A stretch of 33,494 nucleotides of DNA from Clostridia bacterium (GTDB lineage: Bacteria > Bacillota > Clostridia > Oscillospirales > CAG-272), in the NCBI GenBank assembly GCA_017465885.1, contig JAFTVG010000020.1, positions 1 to 33,494 of the forward strand, given 5' to 3'. A program made the position numbers and the translations under genes. Each line of letters starts with the position of its first letter. The stretch's first letter is position 1. Under the pieces are notes generated by a model, which did not search any database, was not told the DNA's origin, and saw nothing but the letters and a program-made list of their open reading frames with translations. Below, in pieces: positions 16,679 to 25,458 of the stretch.

Positions 16679-17155
16679 TCACTCCTCGCCCTGCAGCTTG
16701 CAGACGTCAATGCGCTCCAGCGCGTTTGACGCCTCGAAAAGCTCCTCGGGGGAAAGGGCGATGGTGGCGTTGGGCTCGCCTGCCGCGGCGTACACCGTCT
16801 TAAAGCGCCAAAGCGATTCGTCAAGATAGACCTTGACCCCCTCCTTGATGCCGAAGGGGCAGACCCCGCCGGGGGCGTGACCGATCAGTTCCTCCACCTG
16901 CTCCCACTTGATCATCGCCGCCTTCTTGTGGAAAAAGGCGCGGTATTTGGGGTTGCTGATCTTGGCGTCTCCCGCGCAAACGATCAAAATGGGCTGATCG
17001 TCCACCAAAAAGGACATGGTTTTGGCAATTTCTTGGGGCTCGCAGCCGATGACCTGCGCCGCGTGCTCCACGGTGTCGGAAAGGGTGGGCTGGATGGTGA
17101 TGCGCTCTTCGTATTTCGTGCCCTTAAAATAGGCTCTTACAAGTTCAACAGACAT
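16679..17155 (-). CDS. YbaK/EbsC-type aminoacyl-tRNA deacylase
   Basis: 158 residues, the usual size of single-domain YbaK/ProX/EbsC proteins that hydrolyse mischarged Cys- or Ala-tRNA-Pro in trans. Family features include the hydrophobic strand Q-P-I-L-I-V-C-A-G-D, the K-K-A-A-M-I-K-W segment and the G-H-A-P-G-G-V-C-P-F-G loop that lines the active site. The frame extends 37 codons upstream, but the promoter (17197-17225) lies inside that extension. GAGGAAG precedes the ATG at 17153-17155 (MSVELVRAYF), so the short start is chosen. Single-gene transcript. Confidence 0.9.
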   Translation of the reverse strand: MSVELVRAYFKGTKYEERITIQPTLSDTVEHAAQVIGCEPQEIAKTMSFLVDDQPILIVCAGDAKISNPKYRAFFHKKAAMIKWEQVEELIGHAPGGVCPFGIKEGVKVYLDESLWRFKTVYAAAGEPNATIALSPEELFEASNALERIDVCKLQGEE

Positions 17156-17196
17156 AGGTTCTTCCTCGTTCTCGTTTTGATGATGCAATTTAAAAC

Positions 17197-17225
17197 AGTA
17201 TACCATACTTTTGTTCTTTTTGCAA
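17197..17225 (-). promoter_or_regulatory. Promoter of the ybaK-like gene
   Basis: On the minus strand, TTGCAA (17220-17225), a 17-nt spacer and TATACT (17197-17202). The -35 box begins within 6 bp of the terminator hairpin of the gene upstream. Confidence 0.75.
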
Positions 17226-17230
17226 GAGAA

Positions 17231-17271
17231 AAGGGGTGTGTCAAATGCAAAATGCATTTGACACACCCCTT
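17231..17271 (-). terminator. Terminator of the phosphoesterase gene
   Basis: A 19-bp perfect hairpin (17231-17249 with 17253-17271) around a 3-nt AAA loop. On the minus strand it is followed by a TTTTCTCTT tract. It lies 30 bp past the phosphoesterase stop codon. Confidence 0.85.
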
Positions 17272-17301
17272 GGTTTTTGCCTTGTGGGTTAAAAAACGTT
17301 T

Positions 17302-20300
17302 TTACGCCTTCTTTTTCTTCATCACCGCAAATACCGCAACGCCGACGGCGATCACTACGGCAACGCCGATGGGAATGAGGAAGAGGGGAGAGAAGGAGGA
17401 GTCCTTTTCTTGCTTCTCGTCGTCCTTGTCTTCATCGGATGCGGGAGCGGAGGCGTTCTGCTCTTCGCTTGCGGGGGCACTTGGCTCATCGCTTGCGGGC
17501 AGGCTTTCTTCGGTTGAAGGAGAGGGCTCGGGTTCGGGTTCGGGCTCCTTTGCGGTCAGGTCGGGCGTGGCGATGTAGTCGGTCTTGCCCGAGGAAACGG
17601 TGGTGCTTCCTTCAAAGAGCAGAGTGCCGTCTGCCTGCTCCACCTTCAGCCCGATCTCTGCATTCTTGCCCGAGGAGAGGGCGTCAAAGGCGTCGTAGTC
17701 TGCCAAATTGAAGCCGATGGCAAGTCTGCCCACGATCTCGGCAGGCTCTACCTTGGCGCTCTTTCCGTTTACCGTCAGGGTGTAAAGAAGACCGTCCCTA
17801 AAGAGGGGCGCGCCCACGTGGTCGCCCGAGTGGCTTGCCACCTTCAAAAGCAGGAGCGAGCCTTCCTTGTCGCCGTAGCTACGCTTCACAAGTCCCCAGG
17901 TCAGGGGGCGCAGGATCAGAGGGCTTTCCTCCTTGCCGTCATCGCCGTCACCGCCGTCGGGGCTGTAGCCTGCGGGGTGGGAGAAGACCAGCTCGCCGTC
18001 CTTTGCCTCGATGGTGGCAAGAACGCCGTTGGAGAAGCCGCCGAGTGCTTCGGTGAGTGCATCGATACCTGCCACGTCATCGGCAGTGGTCTTGTTTGCC
18101 ATCACCTTTGCCACCTGTGCCACGTCGGTCACAGCGGTGGTGTGGCTGTCGGTCAATGCCGAGCCGCTATCCTTCTTGCAGTCGGAGTAGACCTTCAGAA
18201 CCGAGCCGCTGGCATTCACGCTCTTGAAGATATCGTCGCCCTGTCCGTGAACGTAGACGTTATAAACGGTGGTGTAGTTGGTGTAGCAAATGCAGTTTCC
18301 TGCAGAGGACACCAGCTTCAAGGAGATGTCGCTGTTGGCAAGCACACCGCCCACCTGCAGGGTGCGGAAGGGCTGTGCCGAGGTGTTTGATTCGATGGAG
18401 CCGCGCATCACCACGTTGTAGATGGCGCCGTATACGTAGGGGAAGACCGAGGTCTGACCGGTAGACTTGATGTTCACCGTCAGAGTGTAGCCGCCGCCGT
18501 CGTAGTTGCCTGCAAAATAGCGCTTGTCGTCGCCGTTGGCGGGGGTACCCTTGTAGCCCTGATAGTCGGTCATATCGATGTCGGCGGTCTGACGGAAGTG
18601 CAGACCCTTGCCGAACATAGCGGAGGAGCTCTTGGAGGCGTTGAACAGATCGGTCAGCGCCATAAAGTCCTCGGCATCCTCGATGAGATAGGGCTTTTCA
18701 AGGCTTCCTTCGCCCTTGAAGGGCAGCCCGCTCTCGCTCTTCTTACCCACGGAGATCTCCACCTTCACCGTTTTTTCAAGGCTTCCGTAGTAGATCTCAA
18801 CGAAGGTATCGTCCGCTGTCAGTGCGCCCACCTTGGAAACGCCCCAGCCCGAAACGATCTTCTTGCTGCCGTCCTTCAGGGTAGCTTCGATCTCCATTCC
18901 CTCGCCGTTAAACCACTCGCCTACCGCGTATTCGGTCTTCTTGGGGGCGGTCTTTAAGGAGATGTCGCTCACCTCGGAGCGGTCCTCGTCGTACGCCGCC
19001 ATCAGGTAGCAGGCGGCGGGGATGATCTTGCCCGTGGTCAGATTGTAGCCCACGTACAGGATGTGATCGCTGTAGACGTACACAAGGTAGCCTTCGCTGC
19101 CCTTGCTTGCCGTGGTGGCGCCCTCGCTGTTATAGCTGATGGTGCCCGATGCGGTGTAGCTTCTGGGCTGGCTTACCGAGCTGTTGTGGATCATTCTTGC
19201 CGCAGAGCCTCTCTCGTCGGAGAAGTTCAGCAGCTCGTAAAGGGACAGATGGGTGTGTCCCGACATCAGGATGGCTTCCTTATATTCGGTGAGCAGCTCC
19301 TTGAAGCGCATATGACCGTCAAAGCGCTCTTCAAGCAGAATGGGTCCGCCGTAAGCGCCGTTGATGCGGTCGCCGGGGCCGAAGTTGCGCATCAGAGAAT
19401 GCTCGATGATGAAAATATTGGTGTTCTTGCCTGCATAGCGGACCAGCAGATCCTCCAGCCAGTCAAGCTGGGTTTCGGAGAAGTTTTCTTCGCTGGCGGT
19501 GTTGCCTGTGGCAGACAGCTCCTGCGCCATAAAGATGAACAGATTGTCTCTTTGACCCTCTTCGCCCTTCTTTAACAGATGGAAATAGGGAGAGCCGGGG
19601 TAGGGATGCACCTGATCGGTGTTTTCATCCACCGTGTATTTTAAGAAAAGGGTGTTTTCGGGGGCGTCGTGGTTGCCCTTTGCCTCGTAGATCTGATTTG
19701 CGGGGTAGGAGGATGCCTCCACCGCCTTCTTGTAGCGCTCGTAGTCGGTCTTGCCGCCCGACTCGGTCATATCGCCGGTCATCACCACGATGTCCATTTT
19801 CTTTTCGGCAAAGAAGTTCAGCGCCGCCGTCCACTTGGGCGAAGCGCCGTAGCCGTGATCGTCGTAGTTCAGATGTACGTCCGAAACCGAGGCAAAGGTA
19901 AATTCTGCCTTACCAAGGTCAAGGGAGCTTTGGGGCAGATCGAAGGAGGCGACAGCCTTGTCGATCTTGCCAATGGCAATGCCCTTGGTGGCGCCCTCAA
20001 AAAGGACGAGTCTGGTTGCCTTGGGAGGCAGATACATGCCGTAGGGCAGGGGGATCTCTGTGGTGTCGCCCGATGCGATGGGCACGCGGGCGATGGCCTC
20101 GTAGCCGTCAAGCGTTCCCTTATCGTCGGCAAAGCAGAGGGCGTACCAGCCGCTCTTTAAGCTTTTCGTTCCCTTGGTCACGGTCACCGTGCCCGCGGTG
20201 TAGCCGGGCACGCCCTCGGTCATCGGATCGGGGGCAAAGGAAAGGGTGGCGTTTTCCTCGGCAAAGGAGAAAAACGAAAGGCTGAGGGTGAGCAGGGTGA

Positions 20301-20349
20301 TCAGCAAAGAAATCGCCGCTGCCGTGAAAATGCGGTTGGGTCGTCTCAT
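17302..20349 (-). CDS. Large surface-anchored calcineurin-type phosphoesterase
   Basis: 1015 residues. A signal peptide covers 1-30. An N-terminal beta domain (about 32-148) precedes the metallophosphatase domain (150-445) with all signature blocks: D157-x-H159, G192-D193, G225-N-H-D228, H317 and G364-H-T-H367. A Big/Ig-like repeat follows (about 455-545, D-I-S-L-K-T-A-P-K-K-T-E-Y), then a region with GLUG-like features (about 555-760, A-D-I-D-M and F-A-G-N-Y-D-G-G-G-Y). A Glu/Pro/Ser/Ala-rich wall-spanning linker (about 925-980) leads to a single C-terminal helix (about 983-1005) and K-K-K-K-A. The substrate is unknown; exported members act on nucleotides or phosphodiesters. Transcribed alone, divergent from the second sigma factor. 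Confidence 0.9.
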   Translation of the reverse strand: MRRPNRIFTAAAISLLITLLTLSLSFFSFAEENATLSFAPDPMTEGVPGYTAGTVTVTKGTKSLKSGWYALCFADDKGTLDGYEAIARVPIASGDTTEIPLPYGMYLPPKATRLVLFEGATKGIAIGKIDKAVASFDLPQSSLDLGKAEFTFASVSDVHLNYDDHGYGASPKWTAALNFFAEKKMDIVVMTGDMTESGGKTDYERYKKAVEASSYPANQIYEAKGNHDAPENTLFLKYTVDENTDQVHPYPGSPYFHLLKKGEEGQRDNLFIFMAQELSATGNTASEENFSETQLDWLEDLLVRYAGKNTNIFIIEHSLMRNFGPGDRINGAYGGPILLEERFDGHMRFKELLTEYKEAILMSGHTHLSLYELLNFSDERGSAARMIHNSSVSQPRSYTASGTISYNSEGATTASKGSEGYLVYVYSDHILYVGYNLTTGKIIPAACYLMAAYDEDRSEVSDISLKTAPKKTEYAVGEWFNGEGMEIEATLKDGSKKIVSGWGVSKVGALTADDTFVEIYYGSLEKTVKVEISVGKKSESGLPFKGEGSLEKPYLIEDAEDFMALTDLFNASKSSSAMFGKGLHFRQTADIDMTDYQGYKGTPANGDDKRYFAGNYDGGGYTLTVNIKSTGQTSVFPYVYGAIYNVVMRGSIESNTSAQPFRTLQVGGVLANSDISLKLVSSAGNCICYTNYTTVYNVYVHGQGDDIFKSVNASGSVLKVYSDCKKDSGSALTDSHTTAVTDVAQVAKVMANKTTADDVAGIDALTEALGGFSNGVLATIEAKDGELVFSHPAGYSPDGGDGDDGKEESPLILRPLTWGLVKRSYGDKEGSLLLLKVASHSGDHVGAPLFRDGLLYTLTVNGKSAKVEPAEIVGRLAIGFNLADYDAFDALSSGKNAEIGLKVEQADGTLLFEGSTTVSSGKTDYIATPDLTAKEPEPEPEPSPSTEESLPASDEPSAPASEEQNASAPASDEDKDDEKQEKDSSFSPLFLIPIGVAVVIAVGVAVFAVMKKKKA

Positions 20350-20359
20350 AAGCGCCTCC

Positions 20360-20392
20360 TTGTTAGGATGGAGAGATACACTCTTGCGAGTA
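20360..20392. promoter_or_regulatory. Imperfect inverted repeat in the phosphoesterase leader
   Basis: Read on the minus strand, GAGAG-tttACTC pairs with GAGTgta-tCTCTC around a GCAA tetraloop, with a bulge and one mismatch. It lies between the promoter and the ribosome-binding site AAGGAGG, so it could be an RNA hairpin or an operator. Confidence 0.4.
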
Positions 20393-20408
20393 AACTCTCT
20401 TTATCAAT

Positions 20409-20437
20409 ATAATACCTTTTTTCACGGCGCTTGTCAA
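20409..20437 (-). promoter_or_regulatory. Promoter of the phosphoesterase gene
   Basis: On the minus strand, TTGACA (20432-20437), a 17-nt spacer and TATTAT (20409-20414), a near-consensus SigA promoter. Confidence 0.8.
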
Positions 20438-20549
20438 GAAGAAAGACGGCTTTTTTCCAAATATTGTGTCGATAAATGAAAAAATGGGCGAAGCGGTCGT
20501 CCCTTTTTTTCGGAAAAACGAAAAAAATAAAAAATTTTTTTATAAAGGC

Positions 20550-20578
20550 TTGCAAAAAAACGAAAAAAAGGGTACATA
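20550..20578 (+). promoter_or_regulatory. Promoter of the second ECF sigma gene
   Basis: TTGCAA (20550-20555), a 17-nt spacer of mostly A, and TACATA (20573-20578). Transcription would start near 20585, which supports the TTG start at 20628 over earlier in-frame starts. The DNA from 20510 to 20570 is a run of A and T tracts. Confidence 0.55.
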
Positions 20579-20627
20579 TAGGATGAAGGACTTCAAAACG
20601 CGTTTTGCAAAAAAAGGAGGTGGCGAT

Positions 20628-21188
20628 TTGGAGGACAAAGCGATCGTAAAGCTGTTGTTTGACCGCTCGGAGGAGGGGCTTACACGGCTGAAGGGCAAAT
20701 ACGGGCGCATGGCGGCGAGCATTGCCCGAAACGTCCTGCATAATGAAGAGGACGCCAAGGAGTGTGTCAACGATGCCCTTTTGGCTTTGTGGAACAACAT
20801 TCCTCCCGAGAACCCCGCCCATCTTTGCGCCTATTTCCTTGCCGTGACCCGCAACCTCGCCTTAAAGCGCTACCGCGACAGAGAAAATCCCACCGTTGCT
20901 TTAGAGGAGCTTTCCGACGTTCTGCCATCTGACGAGCGCATCGACGACGCTCTTTCAAAAAAGGAGCTGAAGGAATTGCTTGAAGGATGGATGAGAAAAC
21001 AAAGCAAAAGGGATCTGTACATTTTTATGCGCAGGTATTGGTATTTTGAAAGGGTTTGCGACATTGCCGCCGCCCTGCACCTACCCGAGCGCACCGTTTA
21101 CCACCGCCTGACACGGCTCAAAGAGGATCTGAATGCCTATCTTGCCGAAAATCAGGTGTTCGTATCCACCAAAAGGAGGTCATTATGA
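20628..21188 (+). CDS. Second ECF-type sigma factor, TTG start
   Basis: 186 residues. Region 2 lies at about 20-90 (K-Y-G-R-M-A-A-S-I-A-R-N-V-L, then E-D-A-K-E-C-V-N-D-A-L) and region 4 at about 125-175, with helix-turn-helix C-D-I-A-A-A-L-H-L-P-E-R-T-V-Y. The frame is open from 20466, but AGGAGG (20615-20620) lies 7 nt before the TTG at 20628. From that codon L-E-D-K-A-I-V-K-L-L aligns with M-E-D-R-L-I-V-N-L-Y of the paralogue at 10695. Together these fix the start. Its stop overlaps the next gene by ATGA. It probably directs transcription of an envelope-response regulon; its targets are unknown, and the divergent phosphoesterase is a candidate. Confidence 0.92.
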   Translation: MEDKAIVKLLFDRSEEGLTRLKGKYGRMAASIARNVLHNEEDAKECVNDALLALWNNIPPENPAHLCAYFLAVTRNLALKRYRDRENPTVALEELSDVLPSDERIDDALSKKELKELLEGWMRKQSKRDLYIFMRRYWYFERVCDIAAALHLPERTVYHRLTRLKEDLNAYLAENQVFVSTKRRSL

Positions 21189-23812
21189 AAAATAATCAAA
21201 AGTTAAACGATCTCTTTTCAGAGATCGACGGCGCCTTGATCGAGCAGGCGTCCACCCCCCCGAGAAGAGCGGGCAAGGCTCTTTATATCTCTTTGATCGC
21301 CGCAATTCTTGCCTTGATCCTGCTTTTTGCAAGCATTTTGCCCACCTTTTTCAGGGACAAGGGCAAAACGCCCACGCCCTTTTCATCCCCCTCTGCAGGA
21401 GCGTCCTCCGAAGAGCAGAAAGAAAGTGGAGAAGCGCCCTCCCTTTCGGGTGACTCCTTCCTTTCGTCCTTTGAAGACGAGCCGTCTCCCGTCCTGCCCT
21501 CCGACCCGCTCACCGACGAGCCGTCGGATCAGCCCGTGGATCCTCCCGTGGACCCTCCCGTGGATCCTCCACAGATCACCGTTCCCGCGTGGTACGCCCC
21601 GGGGAACCTGACGGTGCGTTCCTTGACCCGCCGTGCCGAGCAAAGCAATCCTGCGAGCATCGGTGCCGCCGCCCCTGCCATCAGGGCAAGCGCCCCCGTC
21701 AATCAAACGCTGACCTTGAAGGAAAGCAGTGCCTCTCTTGCGCCCATCGGCGGACGTTACGTCAATCTGACCGCCCTTTCGGCAGACTCCGAGCATAACG
21801 ATCACGGATGTCTTCTTTACGATATTCAATCGGGAGAACTGATCTGCTACGGCTGTATGGCAAAGGATCTGCTCACCGAGCCTTTAAAGGAAGGGGAGCG
21901 CATCGTGATCGATCCCGCCACCACCCCCGACCTGCTTTCCTTTGCCATTTATCGGGACAAGGAAAACGAGATCACCGCCCGCTATATCTATGAGCCCCAA
22001 AAGGAGCTTTTGCGGCAGATCCCTCTGCTTTCAAAACAGGATTTCGGTTACTACACCGTCAGTCCCGACGGCAGATATCTGCTCACCGCAACCGAGCGGC
22101 GAGACGGCAGCGGCTATTCTGACTACTATCTCATTGACGTGGAAACGCTGAATGTCAAAAACGTTGAGAGCAACCTCGCCACCACCCACGAGGCGCAGTT
22201 CTCCCCCGATGGGAAGAATCTTTTGATCCTTCTTGCCGATGAGGACGGCTCCACCCATATCGGCACCGACAAGGTCAGATATCTGATGGTCAACGTGGAC
22301 ACGGGGGCAAATGCTGTTTGTGAAGGAAAGATCCTTTCGTACGCCAACGGTCTTCTGGTCACCCGCTGCCGCACCGAATACCACGCTTACGACCGTGCGG
22401 AGGTGCGCGAGGTCGAGATCCCCGAAAGCACCTTCGTCTTTGAGATCCGTCAAAACAAGGTCATCCGCATCAATGCACAAAGCGGAGCGGAGGAGCTGCC
22501 GATCACTCTTCCCGATGCATGGAAGCTTTCAAATGACGGGCTTTATGCCTATGCCTACGTCACCGGAAACAGCTATCTGACCGTCTACTCTCTTGAAAGC
22601 GGAGAAAAGTTCAGGGTGGAGGTCAGCGGGGACTTTGCCCGCTCGGTCAGCGACCTTCAAAAGACCAAGGATCTTACCTATTTCATCAGCTTGAACGAAG
22701 CGGGTGACGAGCTGCTCATCTGCTATTCTCTTTCCACCAAGCAAGCCAAGCCCAAGGATAACACCCTGCAGGCGACCAAGGATGCCTTTGCCGAAAGCAA
22801 CAGCATTGAGGAGTTCATCCTCCGCTTTGAGGAGCTTTGCACCGTTACCCACACCTATAAGGTCTATAAGGGCGAGGGCTTTACCCATCTCTTTGTGGGC
22901 TACAACGTGGTCGTTGAGGATTACCGCACGGGCACCTTCACCATTTACGGTGACTCAAACTACGATCACACGGGCATCTCTGATTCGGAGGGTCTGCTTG
23001 AATATGAACGGGTCGTTGCACTTTCCTCCACCAAGGAGCTGACCGATCTTTTCCTTAAGAACAGAGGCTTGAAGGCAAGCGACGCAACCGTTGACTACGC
23101 CGCATTCTACGAGAACGGAAAATTCTCCCTGTTTAAAGCAAGAAATTTCATCACGACACCCGAATACCTTGATCAGATTAACGGCTTCAATTGCTGGTTT
23201 AACTCTGCTATAGGATCGTTTTGCAAGGATCTGACCTATCTGCGCCTCTTTATGGCGGAGTTAAACGACTGCCAAAAGTCCTTTACCGCAAGCACGCCCT
23301 TTGATTGGAGCGATGCAGCAGCCGTGGGATATATCACCCTTGAGCCGGGGTACACACGCATTTGGGGAACGCTTTGTACCAAAGGCGTCTATCGGATTAT
23401 TGCCGGAAACAACAACTATTTTGTTCCCGAATACGTGTTTGCAGACTTGATCACTCTTTCGGTATTCTCGGAATTCAACAGATCCTATACCTTGACCGAA
23501 GGCAATAAAATGACGACAGACGATCTGCGCGCCATCTTCAAGGACGGTTTAAGCAAAGAGGAATTTGCAGGCTATGCCTACCGTCTGCTTTCGGATAACA
23601 GATGGGGCTACGGAGACAGGCTCCTGTTCCCCGTATACGAGGGCGAAGAGCAGATCGGTTACGCGTACATCAAAATCAGATCGGATGGCAGCGTGGAGCA
23701 TATGACTCTGTTTGACACCGACTATCGCTACATCGGCTATCCCGCAATAGAAGGCATCCCCGAGGGCGAGTGGATCTATCAAGGTCACATCGACTTCAAG
23801 GCAGACCGATAA
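21185..23812 (+). CDS. Large membrane-anchored anti-sigma-like protein with propeller-like outer region
   Basis: 875 residues. The short cytoplasmic N-terminus has F-S-E-I-D-G-A-L-I-E-Q-A (11-22), matching the partner of the first sigma factor. One membrane helix spans about 33-55, followed by a Pro/Ser/Asp-rich stalk (about 60-137) with a triplicated V-D-P-P unit. The outer region from about 170-560 shows repeated S-P-D-G strands and Y-x-x-x-V-T-G segments typical of TolB/WD40-type beta-propellers. The remaining about 590-875 is unassigned and may be a ligand-binding or second propeller domain. ATG at 21185 is used because AGGAGGT lies just before it and it overlaps the sigma stop by ATGA. 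Much larger than usual anti-sigma partners. A terminator follows. Confidence 0.8.
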   Translation: MKNNQKLNDLFSEIDGALIEQASTPPRRAGKALYISLIAAILALILLFASILPTFFRDKGKTPTPFSSPSAGASSEEQKESGEAPSLSGDSFLSSFEDEPSPVLPSDPLTDEPSDQPVDPPVDPPVDPPQITVPAWYAPGNLTVRSLTRRAEQSNPASIGAAAPAIRASAPVNQTLTLKESSASLAPIGGRYVNLTALSADSEHNDHGCLLYDIQSGELICYGCMAKDLLTEPLKEGERIVIDPATTPDLLSFAIYRDKENEITARYIYEPQKELLRQIPLLSKQDFGYYTVSPDGRYLLTATERRDGSGYSDYYLIDVETLNVKNVESNLATTHEAQFSPDGKNLLILLADEDGSTHIGTDKVRYLMVNVDTGANAVCEGKILSYANGLLVTRCRTEYHAYDRAEVREVEIPESTFVFEIRQNKVIRINAQSGAEELPITLPDAWKLSNDGLYAYAYVTGNSYLTVYSLESGEKFRVEVSGDFARSVSDLQKTKDLTYFISLNEAGDELLICYSLSTKQAKPKDNTLQATKDAFAESNSIEEFILRFEELCTVTHTYKVYKGEGFTHLFVGYNVVVEDYRTGTFTIYGDSNYDHTGISDSEGLLEYERVVALSSTKELTDLFLKNRGLKASDATVDYAAFYENGKFSLFKARNFITTPEYLDQINGFNCWFNSAIGSFCKDLTYLRLFMAELNDCQKSFTASTPFDWSDAAAVGYITLEPGYTRIWGTLCTKGVYRIIAGNNNYFVPEYVFADLITLSVFSEFNRSYTLTEGNKMTTDDLRAIFKDGLSKEEFAGYAYRLLSDNRWGYGDRLLFPVYEGEEQIGYAYIKIRSDGSVEHMTLFDTDYRYIGYPAIEGIPEGEWIYQGHIDFKADR

Positions 23813-23860
23813 CCGATCGACCCCGTCGGTCTTTTAAAGGGCAACTCCCAAAAAACAAGA

Positions 23861-23892
23861 GCGGAAGGCACACGCCTTCCGCTTTTGCTTTT
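23861..23892. terminator. Bidirectional terminator, sigma 2 operon / flippase gene
   Basis: GCGGAAGGC (23861-23869) pairs with GCCTTCCGC (23874-23882) around ACAC, followed by TTTTGCTTTT. It sits between the stops of the convergent genes at 23812 and 23891. Confidence 0.85.
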
Positions 23893-25447
23893 ATCGTAGG
23901 GTGTGACCCTTCAGCCCTCCTTCTTTTGAAAGCAGTCTTTTAAAGTATCTGCGGTCCTCCTTGGTAAACGCCCCCGTTAGGGTGCAAAGCAGGAGGTAGC
24001 AAAGGGTATAAAGGCAGAGGGAGAGGATCAGGGCAGGGAGGGCGCCAAGGGCGTTTAAGGGGGCTTTTACAAGCAGAGGAGGCAGGGCGGCAAGCAAGGC
24101 GCAAAACAAGGGCAAAGCCAGGCAGGAACGCAGGGGCAGGTGCAGGGTAGTCCTTTTATAAAGGCGCATCAGGCTAAACAGCGTGTTCACGCTTTCCGAT
24201 AGGAAGACGGTGAGCACGTAGCCCGCGATCCCGATACGGGGAACCAGCAGATAAACGAGCAAAAGAGAGAGGGCGGCGTCGAAGATGTTCACCTTCATGC
24301 AGTAGACCTGCTCGTCAAGCCCCTTTAAGACGGCGTCTGCCGCGGTATCAAGATACATCACCGGAATGAGAGGGGCAAAGAGGGCGATCATCCTGCCCAC
24401 CTGCTCGTTTTTGTAAAGCGCCCACCCCAGCTCTTTTCCGAAAAAGAGGAGGGCGGCGGCACAGCCGATGGAGAAAAGCAGGGTGATGCGCAGCATTCTG
24501 GAGGAGGTCTGACCGATCTGCTTTTCGCTTTTTTCGGCGTGGAAGCGGGAGATCTCGGGGATGAGGAGGGCGGTAAAGGAGGAAAGCAGGGCGGCGGGGA
24601 AGAAGATGACGGGCAGAGCCATCCCGTGCATCATTCCGTAGGAGGCAAGCGCCCCCGAGGAGCCCGCGCCGTATTTCATCAGCCCCTTGGGGATGAGCAC
24701 GTGCTCTGCCGACACCAGCGCCGAGCGCACCCAGGCGGCAAACGCCACGGGCAGGGCGATGGAGCAGATCTCAACGAAGAGGCGGGGGGTACGAGCGCCC
24801 GTTTGCGGCAGATCTCTTTTGGATCCCGGGAAGAAGAGCAAAAGGGAGAAAAGTCCCGAAAAAAGCTCGGATAAGCAGGTTGCCGCCATCACCGCGCCCA
24901 CGCCGCCTCCTCCCGCATAAAAGAGGGAGAGCATCAAAACGGTCAGTCCGATCTTCACCCCCTGCCCCAAAAGGGCGCAAAGGGCGGAGCGGGACGCCTT
25001 GCGGATGGCTGTAAAATAGCCCGAAAGGCAGGAGGAAAGGGCGGTTGCGGGCAGGCTGAGGGCAAGAGTGCGCAGGTAGGGCGCGCAGGCGGGGGCGTTT
25101 AAGATGCGGCTTGCAATGGGCGAAGAAAGACCGTAGAGCAGAAAAGCCGAAAGAAAGCCGAAAAGGAGGCTGTAGAGGATGCACCCGCCAAGGGCTCTTC
25201 GCGCCTGCCTGCCCTTTGACCGTGCCAGCGCCTCGGCGCAAAGTCTGGTGCAGGTCAGTCCGATGCCCGAGGTGGCAAGGGTGAGGGCAAGAGAGTAGAC
25301 GGCGTTTAAAAGGGAGAGCACGCCCATCCCCTCCGCGCCCAGCTTTGCGCTGAGGTAGACGTTGAACGCCATGCCGATAAAGCGCAAAAGCAGTGCCGCT
25401 GCCGCCATGGTGATGCCGTTTAAAAGGAAGATCTTTGCTTTTCTCAT
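23891..25447 (-). CDS. SpoVB/MurJ-like polysaccharide flippase
   Basis: 518 residues forming about 14 membrane helices, the size and topology of the MOP-superfamily lipid-linked oligosaccharide flippases. The N-terminal G-I-T-M-A-A-A-A-L-L-L-R-F-I-G-M-A and A-K-L-G-A-E-G-M-G-V-L-S-L resemble stage V sporulation protein B, which supports spore cortex and cell wall synthesis. A role as a general wall-precursor flippase is equally possible. Only a run of G (25451-25456 on the opposite strand as C) precedes the ATG, so the ribosome-binding site is atypical. The T-tract of the rluA terminator lies immediately upstream, and expression may depend on read-through. Confidence 0.88.
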   Translation of the reverse strand: MRKAKIFLLNGITMAAAALLLRFIGMAFNVYLSAKLGAEGMGVLSLLNAVYSLALTLATSGIGLTCTRLCAEALARSKGRQARRALGGCILYSLLFGFLSAFLLYGLSSPIASRILNAPACAPYLRTLALSLPATALSSCLSGYFTAIRKASRSALCALLGQGVKIGLTVLMLSLFYAGGGGVGAVMAATCLSELFSGLFSLLLFFPGSKRDLPQTGARTPRLFVEICSIALPVAFAAWVRSALVSAEHVLIPKGLMKYGAGSSGALASYGMMHGMALPVIFFPAALLSSFTALLIPEISRFHAEKSEKQIGQTSSRMLRITLLFSIGCAAALLFFGKELGWALYKNEQVGRMIALFAPLIPVMYLDTAADAVLKGLDEQVYCMKVNIFDAALSLLLVYLLVPRIGIAGYVLTVFLSESVNTLFSLMRLYKRTTLHLPLRSCLALPLFCALLAALPPLLVKAPLNALGALPALILSLCLYTLCYLLLCTLTGAFTKEDRRYFKRLLSKEGGLKGHTLR

Positions 25448-25458
25448 TGTCTGCCCCC

